Shown in pieces: positions 16,503-25,491 of a DNA stretch of 64,000 nt. The translations under genes were made by a program, and so were the position numbers. Under the pieces are notes generated by a model, which was not told where the DNA came from, ran no database searches, and worked only from the letters and a program-made list of their open reading frames with translations. The stretch comes from GCA-2683135 sp964507445 (GTDB lineage: Bacteria > Planctomycetota > GCA-002687715): contig CAZDQF010000003.1 in assembly GCA_964507445.1 (NCBI GenBank), positions 62,001-126,000 of the forward strand. Direction: 5' to 3'. Positions within the stretch are counted from its first letter, which is position 1. Each line of letters starts with the position of its first letter.

Positions 16503-18080
16503 TCACCCGCCCCCCCCGAGCACCTCCGGATGCCGTCGACGCAGCAGGTGATAACGGCTGCGGTGACGCTCCGGCGACCGGCTCAGGCACTGCTCCAAGA
16601 GCTTCACGCCTTCCGCCTCCCGGCCGCGCTGAATCAGGAAAATGCCCAGGTTCTCCCGGGCGTCCATGGCCTCCTCACTGGCGGCCATGCTGCGACGCAG
16701 GCAAGCCTCCGCTTCCTTGTCCTGGCCGAGCCCCAGGTGATACAGCGCGAGGTCGTTGTAGAGCTCCGCGATGAACCCGTCCTCGTGCCCGTCCTCGCGC
16801 TGCAACAGCCGCTTGACGATCCCGATGGCCTCGTCGCGCTTACCGTCGTGATACAGGAGGCGGGCCAGGTTCAACTCCGCGTTCGCGTCTGCGGCCATCC
16901 CCACGACGATGCGCTGGAGCGCGACCGCCGGGCGGTAGTCGTTGGCGCCGACATGAGCGGCGATGACCAGCCCGAACCCACGCGCCATGTCGGCGTCTTC
17001 GAGACCGCCAAGGGCGCTGGCCTTCAACATCTGCTGATGGGCCTCCGCTCGACGCCCCAGACGCAGCAGCAGGCGGGCCACCTGATACGGACCCTCCGGC
17101 GTCGTCGGCGCCGCGTCCCTGTAGGCCACCATCAACTCCAAGGCCTCCTCCAACCGCTCTCCGCGCTCCGCCGCCAAGGCGAGATAGAACCTGGGAACTC
17201 GGTCGCGGGTCACTGGATGGAACTCCGCCACCGCGCGCAGGGTTGACTCCAGGTAGCCCGGGTCATCATCCGCGGAGAACCGACCGTGGAACGGCCGGTA
17301 CAACGCCATGTCTCCGGGAAATGCCCTGATGAGCTCGAGGAAGGTGGCGCGAATCGCCCGGCGATCGTCGGTCCCCAGAGCCGCCGCGAGCAGGAGGTGG
17401 GCCACCTCCGGGTCTCGCTCGTTCGCGGCTCGCAACGCCCGGAAGTGCGCGACCGCGTCCGCGTTCCGCTTGAGGTCGATCAGAATCCGCCCCTTCAACA
17501 CCCGCGCGGCCCAGTTATCGGGCTCGGCCTCCAACGCCAGCTCAATGGCGAGGAGCGCCTCGTCGAACGCGAGGCCGAAGCGACAGGCCTGGGCTTCCCA
17601 GAACCCGGATTCGAAAGGGTCTCCGCCGTGGGCCCTGGACTCCCGATAGAACGACGCTGCGTCCATGAATGAGGCACGGGTGAGCCCGGATACACGGCCC
17701 GACGCGATAGCCTCCTGGGCGCTCCCCCAGAGGGCGTGGGCCTCCATCTCGAAGCCTCGATGCTCCGTCGGTCGCCTGGTCTCAGGGTCCCGGCTGAGGG
17801 AAGTGGCGAGGCTACCGAGAGACCCCGCCTGCCCCCATTCTCGCAGGGTCAACGCCGCCTCCGCCCCGAGCAGAGCCATCTCCACCGTGCCCTCGCCGCC
17901 CGCCACGAGGTCGCGCACGCGATCGAGGACACCGGCCGCGTCTCCCGCCTTCATTCTCTTGCGAAGGCCCGTCAGGTCGTCCTGGGCCATCAGGCCAGCC
18001 GGGAACACGCTCGGGAGCACGGCGAGAGCGACCGTGAGGAGACATCGGGTACGGGAACCCGAAGAGACGAGGAATTGCAT
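16503..18080 (-). CDS. Exported tetratricopeptide-repeat protein
   Basis: The ATG at 18080 has AGGA nine bases upstream and begins a signal peptide ending LMA with mature QDD; an ATG at 18125 in the same frame would only add a non-hydrophobic tail. The 525-residue product is a helical solenoid with TPR hallmarks, for example GLAFDEALLAIELALEAEPD, LNLARLLYHDGKRDEAI and LALYHLGLGQDKEAEACLRR. It should act as a protein-interaction scaffold outside the cytoplasm. A gap of 142 bases separates it from the next minus-strand gene, so co-transcription is possible but not certain. No enzymatic domain is seen. Confidence 0.8.
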   Translation of the reverse strand: MQFLVSSGSRTRCLLTVALAVLPSVFPAGLMAQDDLTGLRKRMKAGDAAGVLDRVRDLVAGGEGTVEMALLGAEAALTLREWGQAGSLGSLATSLSRDPETRRPTEHRGFEMEAHALWGSAQEAIASGRVSGLTRASFMDAASFYRESRAHGGDPFESGFWEAQACRFGLAFDEALLAIELALEAEPDNWAARVLKGRILIDLKRNADAVAHFRALRAANERDPEVAHLLLAAALGTDDRRAIRATFLELIRAFPGDMALYRPFHGRFSADDDPGYLESTLRAVAEFHPVTRDRVPRFYLALAAERGERLEEALELMVAYRDAAPTTPEGPYQVARLLLRLGRRAEAHQQMLKASALGGLEDADMARGFGLVIAAHVGANDYRPAVALQRIVVGMAADANAELNLARLLYHDGKRDEAIGIVKRLLQREDGHEDGFIAELYNDLALYHLGLGQDKEAEACLRRSMAASEEAMDARENLGIFLIQRGREAEGVKLLEQCLSRSPERHRSRYHLLRRRHPEVLGGGG

Positions 18081-18158
18081 TGGGCTGGATCCTGCGAGGG
18101 GACCGTGCGACGGGAGCGACGTCACGATAACCCCATGTACGGTGGCTCCCTGTGGGAT

Positions 18159-18187
18159 TTGAACCGGGCCTCAACGGACCGTATACT
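18159..18187 (+). promoter_or_regulatory. Sigma70-type promoter for rseP
   Basis: TTGAAC (18159-18164) and TATACT (18182-18187) are 17 bases apart, the optimal spacing; the -10 box matches five of six consensus bases. The predicted start near 18194 leaves a leader of about 44 bases ending in AAGGA and the TTG start at 18238. Confidence 0.65.
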
Positions 18188-18237
18188 CTGGGCCGGCCGA
18201 TTCAGCACAAATCATCATCCGGCAAGGATTTAAGCAC

Positions 18238-20151
18238 TTGGCGACCACCCTCTACAGCCTCTGGACGATCTTCGGAATCGGGTTCATCATCTTCGTCCAC
18301 GAACTGGGCCACTACCTCGCGGCCCGGGCCGTGGGCATCCGAGTCGAGGCCTTCGCCATCGGATTCGGTCCCCGCCTCTTCGGATGGACCCGGGGCACCT
18401 GTGACTACAAGCTGTGCCTGATCCCCCTGGGTGGCTACGTGAAGATGGCCGGCGAGGACCCCACCCGCCCCACCACAGGCAAACCTGACGAGTTCGGGTC
18501 CAAGAAGGTGTGGCAACGGGTGCTGGTCATCAGCGCCGGCGTCATCATGAATCTGGTGTTCGCCCTGGTGGCGGTGCCCATCGCGTTCTCCATCGGCGTG
18601 CCCTTTGAGGAACCGGTGGTCGGGTCCGTCACAGCCGGTGGACCCGCCTGGGAAGCGGGGGTGCGCGAGGGCGATCGCATCCTCGAGGTGGACGGCAGGC
18701 GAGTGCTGACGTTCCTGGACGTCCCCCAGGATGTGGCGGTCTCAGATGGACCGGTGACCCTGCGGCTGCAACGGGACGGCAAGGAGTTGGAGGTGCGAGC
18801 GACGCCCCACGACCCGACGGACCTGGGGATCCCGCGTATCGGCCTGGGCATGGCCATCAAGGAGCTGTCCATCGCTCCCGAGTGGTTCGACTCAGCAGAC
18901 AAGTCCGAAGATCAACGGCGAGTGGTGGAGGCCCTCAGGAACGTCGGCCTGACTCCGGAGTCACGCCTCCTGGCGGTCAACGGCGTCCCCGTCTCCAACG
19001 GCGTCTGGTTTCCGCGAGAGCTGCAGCAGGCGGAGAGCGGCGGCCAGCCGTTGGTCCTGTCCGTGCGCTCGGGAGACGGAGGCGAAGTCTCCCAGAAGGT
19101 GCTGCCTCCGGTCATGGCGCCCGGAGACAAGAGGCTGCTCGGTGTGGTCTCCGGTGGGCCTCAGATCAGGTTGATCCGCGCAGAGAGCGCCACCGCGAGC
19201 TCCGGGCTCAAGGCCGGGGACATCATCACGGCGGTGGACGGGCGAGCCGTGACGACCATTGAGGCCTTCCCGTCGCTGGTTGGACAGGGGAGCAACGTCT
19301 TCGCGAAGGGCCCCGACGAGCCCGCCCCCGCCGATTCGGAAGTCACCCTGAGCGTCACGAGGACTCAGGAGGGTGCGGAGGCCAACCCGCTCCAGGCGCT
19401 GGAAGTGAAGCTCAAGCTACCCACCTGGAACAGCCGGCAGGCGTTCGTCTACGACCTCGCCTGGGCCGGTCCGGACAGCCCGACGGTGTGGGTCCGCCCG
19501 GGCCAGGCGGCCCACGACGCGGGGATGCGCAGCGGCGACGTCATCACGAAGGTCGGGGACAAGGAGTACAAGGGCTTCGCCACCATCAGCGACCAGGTCT
19601 CCGGCTCCAGCGGCCCGCTGAGCATCGAAGTCCGTCGCCCGACCGGCCCGGTGACTCTCCAGGTGACCCCCGAAGTGCAGAGCACCAACCTGCTGGTGAC
19701 CACCCCCGGAATGCTCGTACCAGAACACCCTACGTGGAAGGTCACGGTGCCCGTGGGCGAGTCTCTCGGGGTCGGGGTGCTCTACACCGGGCGCATGATC
19801 ACGCGAGTGGTCCAGACGCTGCGCAGTCTGTTCCGTGGCTCCGTGAGCCCCAAGCACCTCGGCGGCATCATCACCATCTTCCGCGGTTCCCAGGACAGGA
19901 CGCGCATCGGGCTGATGCGTGGCCTCCTGTTCCTGGCCATGGTGAGCATCAACCTGGCCATCCTGAACATCCTCCCCATCCCGGTCCTGGACGGCGGCTG
20001 GCTCGTGTTCCTGATCATCGAGAAGATCAAGGGTTCCCCGGTGAGCCAGAACACCATGGCCTACTTCCAGTGGGCCGGCCTGATCCTCGTCCTCGGCCTC
20101 ATGGTCTACGTCACCTGGAACGACATCGATCGGCTGATCCAGGGGATGTAG
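18238..20151 (+). CDS. rseP: RIP metalloprotease RseP (site-2 protease) with extra PDZ-like segments
   Basis: A TTG start at 18238 is used: HELGH begins at residue 21 and nothing upstream is coding. The zinc site is HELGH (21-25) with the third ligand in VLDGG (584-586); hydrophobic helices flank both. It should cut membrane-bound substrates such as anti-sigma factors within the bilayer. At 637 residues it is much longer than the roughly 450 of E. coli RseP because the periplasmic region appears to hold four PDZ-like segments (about 120-185, 235-300, 300-385 and 400-480) instead of two. It is followed 16 bases later by the UbiA-family gene. Confidence 0.93.
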   Translation: MATTLYSLWTIFGIGFIIFVHELGHYLAARAVGIRVEAFAIGFGPRLFGWTRGTCDYKLCLIPLGGYVKMAGEDPTRPTTGKPDEFGSKKVWQRVLVISAGVIMNLVFALVAVPIAFSIGVPFEEPVVGSVTAGGPAWEAGVREGDRILEVDGRRVLTFLDVPQDVAVSDGPVTLRLQRDGKELEVRATPHDPTDLGIPRIGLGMAIKELSIAPEWFDSADKSEDQRRVVEALRNVGLTPESRLLAVNGVPVSNGVWFPRELQQAESGGQPLVLSVRSGDGGEVSQKVLPPVMAPGDKRLLGVVSGGPQIRLIRAESATASSGLKAGDIITAVDGRAVTTIEAFPSLVGQGSNVFAKGPDEPAPADSEVTLSVTRTQEGAEANPLQALEVKLKLPTWNSRQAFVYDLAWAGPDSPTVWVRPGQAAHDAGMRSGDVITKVGDKEYKGFATISDQVSGSSGPLSIEVRRPTGPVTLQVTPEVQSTNLLVTTPGMLVPEHPTWKVTVPVGESLGVGVLYTGRMITRVVQTLRSLFRGSVSPKHLGGIITIFRGSQDRTRIGLMRGLLFLAMVSINLAILNILPIPVLDGGWLVFLIIEKIKGSPVSQNTMAYFQWAGLILVLGLMVYVTWNDIDRLIQGM

Positions 20152-20167
20152 CGGTCTACGGCCCACC

Positions 20168-21031
20168 ATGCGGGATCTCGTCAGCGCCCTCCGCCTGATC
20201 CGGCTGCCCAACACCCTGACGGCGTTCGCCGACGTCATGGCGGGCGCTGCTGTCGCCGGGGTCGACCCCCTCTCCCCGCGGGTGTTGCTGGCCGGCGTCG
20301 GCTCCGCGGCCCTCTATGGCGGGGGCATCGCCCTCAACGACGTCCTCGATATCGAGAAGGACCGGCGCTCGTCTCCTGATCGCGTCCTGCCAAGCGGCGC
20401 CTTGGCCAAGACCACCGCCGGTGTCATCGCCGCAGCGCTGCTGTTGGTCGGAGTCGCGACCGGGCTGACGGGCGAGCTGCCCCACATCCTGGTCACCGTG
20501 GCCCTGGTGGCGACGATCATCGTCTACGACACCCTCCCCGAGGGACGGCGCCTTCTCGGCTCCCTGGTCATGGGGTCATGCCGCGCCTTGAACATCGCTC
20601 GCGGCATGACCCTGGCCACCACCTCCATGGCCCAGCCGGAGGAGTGGATCGTCGCCTGCACCCACTGCGGACTGATCCTCCTGGTGACCCTGGTCAGCAC
20701 CTTCGAGAGTCGGCCAAGGCGCGACCTGACCTACAAGCTCGTGGTGGCGGCGATGCTGCTGCCGTATCTGGTCCCCGCCCTGACGGCGGACGCAGCCCTG
20801 TTCCCGTACATGCTGGCCGTGGGCGTAGCCCTCGGGTCCTGGGTGACCCTGCCCGGCTGGGCGGGCGACGGACGCCCCATCGCCGTGGTGAAGCGGGCGA
20901 TCTTCACTCTCGTGCTGTTCGACGCGCTCTACGCCGCGGCGGCGGGGCGGCACGAAGCGGCGGCGGTGATGGTCGGGCTCCTACCCGCGATCTACCTTCT
21001 GGCGAAGGCCCTGGGACAGAAGGGCTCCTGA
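20168..21031 (+). CDS. UbiA-family prenyltransferase (EboC-like)
   Basis: 287 residues, about eight membrane helices. The first Asp-rich motif is NDVLDIEKD (about 58-66), the prenyl-diphosphate/magnesium site of UbiA enzymes. A canonical second DxxxD motif is not evident. MGSCRALNIARGM (about 136-148) resembles the loop of UbiA-like proteins annotated EboC, which occur in ebo-type metabolite-export clusters. A menaquinone or ubiquinone role is the alternative, but no quinone gene is nearby. It is 16 bases after rseP and probably shares its promoter. It ends three bases from the converging CCA-adding enzyme gene. Confidence 0.75.
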   Translation: MRDLVSALRLIRLPNTLTAFADVMAGAAVAGVDPLSPRVLLAGVGSAALYGGGIALNDVLDIEKDRRSSPDRVLPSGALAKTTAGVIAAALLLVGVATGLTGELPHILVTVALVATIIVYDTLPEGRRLLGSLVMGSCRALNIARGMTLATTSMAQPEEWIVACTHCGLILLVTLVSTFESRPRRDLTYKLVVAAMLLPYLVPALTADAALFPYMLAVGVALGSWVTLPGWAGDGRPIAVVKRAIFTLVLFDALYAAAAGRHEAAAVMVGLLPAIYLLAKALGQKGS

Positions 21032-21033
21032 GC

Positions 21034-22266
21034 TCACCCCAGGCCCAGCCAGTCCAGGGCCTCCTCGCCAGAGTCCAGCCCACCGCCCAGCTGGCGCACC
21101 CGCACCTTACGCAGCAACCACCCCACCCGAGGACCCGGACGCACGCCCGCCTCCATGAGGCGACGACCGTCGATCAACGGTGGCGGGCGTTCCACCCCGT
21201 GCGCCGCCCGCTCGGCGGCCAGCAGCTCCAGGACCTGAGGGGCGTCCGCCTCCGCCTGCAGCAGGTCCTCGTGAAAGTGTCGATCGTCGCGGGTCGCCGC
21301 CAGACGTAGACGCACGGCCCGTTCGACGGTGAGGTCACGGTAGCGCCCCCGTCCCCCGAGGAGCGCCTCCAGCCGGTCACGTTCTTCCGCCGAGCAACGC
21401 AGCCGCTCAGCCACCTCGCGCGCGCGCGCCCGGCGGGCAGCGGGCGAAGACCGATCTCCCGACGGCGGACGCAAGGCCGCGGCCAGCCACAGCGACAGGT
21501 CCCGCAACCGCAACCGGTCCATGACCTCGGCGTCGGAGTCCGCCGCGCCTTCGTCCTTGTCCACACCGAGGGCCAACCGGGCAAGCCCCGTGGAGACCAG
21601 CGTCCGCCAACCATCCCCTCGCCGGCTGGAGGATCGGGTCGCGATCTTGAACAGCTCGTCCCGCACACGCTCCGCGGACACCGCCACGATACGCTCCGCG
21701 TTTGCGCGGACCGCTGCGCAGGTCTCGTCCTCCAAGCGGAAGGAACCGGAGACGCCGAAACGCACCGCGCGCAGCAGCCGGAGCGCGTCCTCCTGGAAGC
21801 GCTCCTCCGGGTCCCCGATGGCGCGGATGAGGCCTCGCTCCAGGTCATCGCGTCCGCCCACGTGGTCGACGATCTCCCCGGAGCACGGGTCCCAGAGCAG
21901 GCCGTTGACGGTGAAGTCCCGGCGCAGGACGTCCTCCTCCGCGGTGGCGAACCGCACCTCTTCCGGATGGCGCCCGTCCCGATAATCCGCTTCGGTCCGA
22001 AAGGTCGCCACCTCGAACCAGTGCCCCCCCTGCGCCACCTGGATGACACCGAACGCCTTGCCGACGGCGACCCGGCGACGAAACAGCCCCTCGATCTCCG
22101 AGGGACGCGCCGACGTGGCGACGTCAAACTCGGCGATCTGCTCGAGGGGGCAGCCCAGCAAGTGATCCCGCACCGCGCCGCCCACGATCCACGCCTCGTG
22201 ACCGGCTTCACTCAGACGGGAGAGGGTCTTGCGAGCTGCCTCGTAGGTGTTCATTTGGAGAGTCAT
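21034..22266 (-). CDS. cca: CCA tRNA nucleotidyltransferase / poly(A) polymerase family
   Basis: 410 residues from the ATG at 22266. The nucleotidyltransferase head is clear: WIVGGAVRDHLLG (about 24-36), AEFDVATSARP (catalytic acids, with Glu in place of the usual first Asp), RRDFTVNGL, and RAIGDPEERFQEDALRLLRA. A C-terminal helical tRNA-binding region follows. It adds or repairs the 3' CCA of tRNA, or adds poly(A) if it is the paralogue PcnB; motifs alone cannot settle this. The start is chosen because the upstream gene's TGA shares its A with this ATG (TGATG), implying coupled translation with the transglutaminase gene. Confidence 0.85.
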   Translation of the reverse strand: MTLQMNTYEAARKTLSRLSEAGHEAWIVGGAVRDHLLGCPLEQIAEFDVATSARPSEIEGLFRRRVAVGKAFGVIQVAQGGHWFEVATFRTEADYRDGRHPEEVRFATAEEDVLRRDFTVNGLLWDPCSGEIVDHVGGRDDLERGLIRAIGDPEERFQEDALRLLRAVRFGVSGSFRLEDETCAAVRANAERIVAVSAERVRDELFKIATRSSSRRGDGWRTLVSTGLARLALGVDKDEGAADSDAEVMDRLRLRDLSLWLAAALRPPSGDRSSPAARRARAREVAERLRCSAEERDRLEALLGGRGRYRDLTVERAVRLRLAATRDDRHFHEDLLQAEADAPQVLELLAAERAAHGVERPPPLIDGRRLMEAGVRPGPRVGWLLRKVRVRQLGGGLDSGEEALDWLGLG

Positions 22267-24272
22267 CAGGACGGGAGCATAGAGTCCGTCCTGTCCAGTA
22301 TCCCAACGGCCTCCGTGCGCTCCTCGTCCTCGAGCGCCCGCCCTCCGTAGCGGGCCCGGTACAACCACGCTACAACCCGCTCCAGGTCAGGCAAGGAGTT
22401 CTCCGGCAGTCCCTGAGCGCTGCGTAGGCGCTCCCTCAGGGTCGCTCCACGCCCGGCCCGGCCTCCCGCCCGATCCAGGATGCGGATCAGACGCTCCGAG
22501 AGGGTGGCCTCAGGCCGCGCCGAATCGCGCTCCGCACGAAGGCGCGTCGCACGCCTCCGTAGCAGCAAGACCGCGAACGTCGGCAGGACCAACCACAACC
22601 ACCACCAGCCCACAGGAGCCGCCGCTCCCGCCGGTACATCCGGCGCCGCCTCGGCGCCGCCTTGAAGCGCAGTGATGGTCCCGGTGCCCGTCCCGGACGG
22701 GGCCCCCAGGTCCAGACGTCGCTCCCCAGGTGTCGGGTCGAAGTCCACCCACCCGACGCCGTTGAAGAACACCTCCACCCAGGCGTGAGCGTTGCGCTGC
22801 AGCACACGATAGGCCCCCATGCGGTCGCTCCACGCTCCGCCCCGGAAGCCCACCGCCAACCGCGCGGGGATATCCAGAGAGCGAAGCATGAGCACCATGG
22901 CCGTCGCGAAGAACGAGCAATGACCGGCTCGGGTCTCGAACACGAACGAGTCGATGGGATCGGCGCCGACGTTGCGGTTGAAGCGGGTGTAGCTGAATTC
23001 GCCCGCCCCTCTGCGCTCCGTGAACCAACGCTCCAGGAAGGCCGCCTTGGTGTAGGGGTTGTCAGCGCCGCTCTGCTTGATCAACCGCTGCGCCTCCGCC
23101 GCAAGCCGGGCGGAGATGTGTCGGTCATCCACGTACCTGGGGTCAGGGTGTGCGGCCCAACGTTGTCGTAATCGACCACGATCCGCGGCCGACAGGACCC
23201 GTGACACTACGGAGTACTCCACCGCGTCCCTGGCGACGGTGTCGTACGTGACCTGCCCCTGCCAGACCCTGACCCCCGCGCTCCCTGACAGAGGCCGGTT
23301 CAACGCGAACAAGGTGTCCGAACCATGAGCCGCCATCTTCACATCCTGACGAACAAAGCGCCCCTCGCGCCCGGTCCGCGGAGCCAGCGGTGGGTCCGTG
23401 GGCAACGGGGACAAGGACTGGAAGCGGTGGCCGTTCCAATCCCCGAGAGACGCCCCTCGAAGGAGCAGCGGATGCCGCCCACCCTCCCGCTCCAGGTCTC
23501 CGCCCCATCTCTCCCTACGACGAAACTGCTCTGCCCGATCTGGCTCCGCCTCCCATAGCGAGACCACCAGCGCGCTGCGATCATCGGACTTCAGGAGGCC
23601 GAGGCGGCTGAGATCGACCGAGTCCGTGAACCCGGTCACCGCGCCCAGCTGCTCGGACCACTCAGCGGGCGATTCCGGCGACGGGGCACGGACGAACATG
23701 GGCACGAGGACGCACGTCAGCACGCCTCCACCCACGACCAAGAACGGGGCGGAGAGTCCAGCCGTCCGTTCATTCGATGGACCTTGCCCCTGTAGACGCC
23801 CGAGGGCCCGACTCAGATCCAGCCCTGAGAGAGCCAGGAGCATCAGGAAGGCGACGCACGCCACCAACCCGGTCTCCGCCATGGCGGGGAACGCGGAAGC
23901 GCCGAAGACCACACACGCTCCGATGCCTGCGGTCCCTACCAGGAGCAGCTCCAGGACCTGCCCCTCGGCCCGCGCGAGGATCAACCCGATCGCCGTCACC
24001 GCGACGGCCACCAGCAACACGTCCGATGACACCCAGTCCACCAACAGGACCCCGAAGCAGGCGCTCCAGAGGCCCAGGATCAAGACCCCCCTCCTGAGCA
24101 TTCGAGCCAACGGGGCGGGGTCGGTGGCGCGCGCACTCCGGCTCCATCGCTGCCGCCTCCACAGCAGCAGCGCCCCCGTCGCGGCGGCCACGGGGACGCT
24201 CCAGTGGCGCCCGACCGAGAACCCCACGGCCAGCATGGAGAGGGCAAGGAGGGCGCACCGCCGCGGGCTCAT
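22266..24272 (-). CDS. Membrane transglutaminase-like protein (TgpA type)
   Basis: 668 residues from the ATG at 24272, which overlaps the DUF58 gene's stop (ATGA). Six or so membrane helices occupy residues 1-235. An extracytoplasmic region follows, then the transglutaminase-like domain with C452 in AGHCSFFATA, H496 in NAHAWVEV and D510 in WVDFDPTPGE, a full triad. One more membrane helix (about 556-573) and a cytoplasmic helical tail close the protein. The family is typically encoded with DUF58 and MoxR ATPases; here DUF58 is directly upstream but MoxR is absent from the window. The acceptor is unknown. Confidence 0.88.
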   Translation of the reverse strand: MSPRRCALLALSMLAVGFSVGRHWSVPVAAATGALLLWRRQRWSRSARATDPAPLARMLRRGVLILGLWSACFGVLLVDWVSSDVLLVAVAVTAIGLILARAEGQVLELLLVGTAGIGACVVFGASAFPAMAETGLVACVAFLMLLALSGLDLSRALGRLQGQGPSNERTAGLSAPFLVVGGGVLTCVLVPMFVRAPSPESPAEWSEQLGAVTGFTDSVDLSRLGLLKSDDRSALVVSLWEAEPDRAEQFRRRERWGGDLEREGGRHPLLLRGASLGDWNGHRFQSLSPLPTDPPLAPRTGREGRFVRQDVKMAAHGSDTLFALNRPLSGSAGVRVWQGQVTYDTVARDAVEYSVVSRVLSAADRGRLRQRWAAHPDPRYVDDRHISARLAAEAQRLIKQSGADNPYTKAAFLERWFTERRGAGEFSYTRFNRNVGADPIDSFVFETRAGHCSFFATAMVLMLRSLDIPARLAVGFRGGAWSDRMGAYRVLQRNAHAWVEVFFNGVGWVDFDPTPGERRLDLGAPSGTGTGTITALQGGAEAAPDVPAGAAAPVGWWWLWLVLPTFAVLLLRRRATRLRAERDSARPEATLSERLIRILDRAGGRAGRGATLRERLRSAQGLPENSLPDLERVVAWLYRARYGGRALEDEERTEAVGILDRTDSMLPS

Positions 24273-25363
24273 GACAGCGCACCTCCGCCAGGAGCGAACC
24301 ACCGCCGCTCCAGCGCTTCCGCGGTGCTGACCGGTCGCACCCAATCCGGCGGCGATGGAAGGAGCCCCTCTCCCGGGTGAACGAACGCGGCAGCGCACAC
24401 GTCCGCGCTGCCGGAGATCGCGCGCCAATCGGGACCGGCCCCCGTGAACACGGCGCGAGCCAACGAGCACTCTGCCTCGAACAGCGCGCCTCGGTCACCA
24501 CCGGGCACGAGCGCTGGGTCCTCGTCCTGCACCAACAACAGGACGTCCCGGCCGCGCAGGGACACGGCCCTCAGGATGGTCGTCGCGAGGGACACAGCGG
24601 TCTCCGTGAGCATGCGCCGACGGGCCGTCCGCCCCGCCACTCCGGCGAGGCCCAACACGAACACGCCGCCGTCCTCGTCTTCCAGCTCACGGGTCATCAC
24701 CTCCCCTCTGCGCGCCGAGGCTCTCCAGTGGATGTGCCTCGCCGGGTCCCCGGGTTCCCACCGGCGAACGAAGAGGGTCTCCACCCCGGCCCCCCGTCGG
24801 CGGACGGTCTGCTGTTGCCGCTGTCCGCCGGAGGACGCCAATCGCCGCAGGGGCCCCCAGAGTCTCCCTACAGCCGGCAAGACGAGCTGCCCCCCGGGGG
24901 AGGGGAATCGACGTCGGGTGACCGCCAGACCCAGGGGGCGAGAACAGGCGACCTCGATGTCTCCGGGCTCCACCCAACCTCGTCGGGTGTGGGTCTCCGT
25001 GGCGGAGATCCGCGAAGGGGTTCCAGCAACGATGGCGTCGACGTAGGCCCTGATCCCCAGGTTGGGGCGCACCGGGTTGGTCAACGAGAGGCCCGCCAGT
25101 GAACGACCGCTCTCCAGCTCGATGGCTACCCGACCGGGTTCGAACGCCCGCACGATCCCGGCCCTCCTCACCCGCAGGGTCAGTCTCTTCAGCCGGCCCA
25201 GCGCCATGATATAGGAGACCATCACTCCTAGCAGCAAGCAGGCGCCGAGGACGAGCAGCGGCCTGGTCTCGAGCCGAACCCACAGTCCCACGGCAAGGAA
25301 GCCGATGAAATAACACAGCCTGCCGCCTGGGGTCAGGTTGGGGAGCGTGGTCGGGATCTTCAT
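24269..25363 (-). CDS. DUF58 domain protein
   Basis: 364 residues from ATG 25363, which has no obvious ribosome site; an in-frame ATG further upstream (25480) is possible but adds a non-family tail. Two membrane helices lie near residues 14-50. The DUF58 signature is VRRWEPGDPARHIHWRASAR (about 195-214), followed by a von Willebrand-like region (GVFVLGLAG, AVSLATTILRAV). DUF58 proteins partner with MoxR ATPases and transglutaminase-like proteins in envelope functions that remain poorly understood. It is the first gene of the DUF58-transglutaminase-cca unit and is divergent from the pseudopilin gene. Confidence 0.88.
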   Translation of the reverse strand: MKIPTTLPNLTPGGRLCYFIGFLAVGLWVRLETRPLLVLGACLLLGVMVSYIMALGRLKRLTLRVRRAGIVRAFEPGRVAIELESGRSLAGLSLTNPVRPNLGIRAYVDAIVAGTPSRISATETHTRRGWVEPGDIEVACSRPLGLAVTRRRFPSPGGQLVLPAVGRLWGPLRRLASSGGQRQQQTVRRRGAGVETLFVRRWEPGDPARHIHWRASARRGEVMTRELEDEDGGVFVLGLAGVAGRTARRRMLTETAVSLATTILRAVSLRGRDVLLLVQDEDPALVPGGDRGALFEAECSLARAVFTGAGPDWRAISGSADVCAAAFVHPGEGLLPSPPDWVRPVSTAEALERRWFAPGGGALS

Positions 25364-25491
25364 CGGCGGATCAGTGGTTTGCGTCGCCGAGTGCTCGGCT
25401 ACATGGTATGACCTTTCTGGAAGGGTGATCAACCCCGCGCCGTCGACACTCAGGCCGACGCAGGCGTCGATGCCCTCCACCGCCGACCTCC

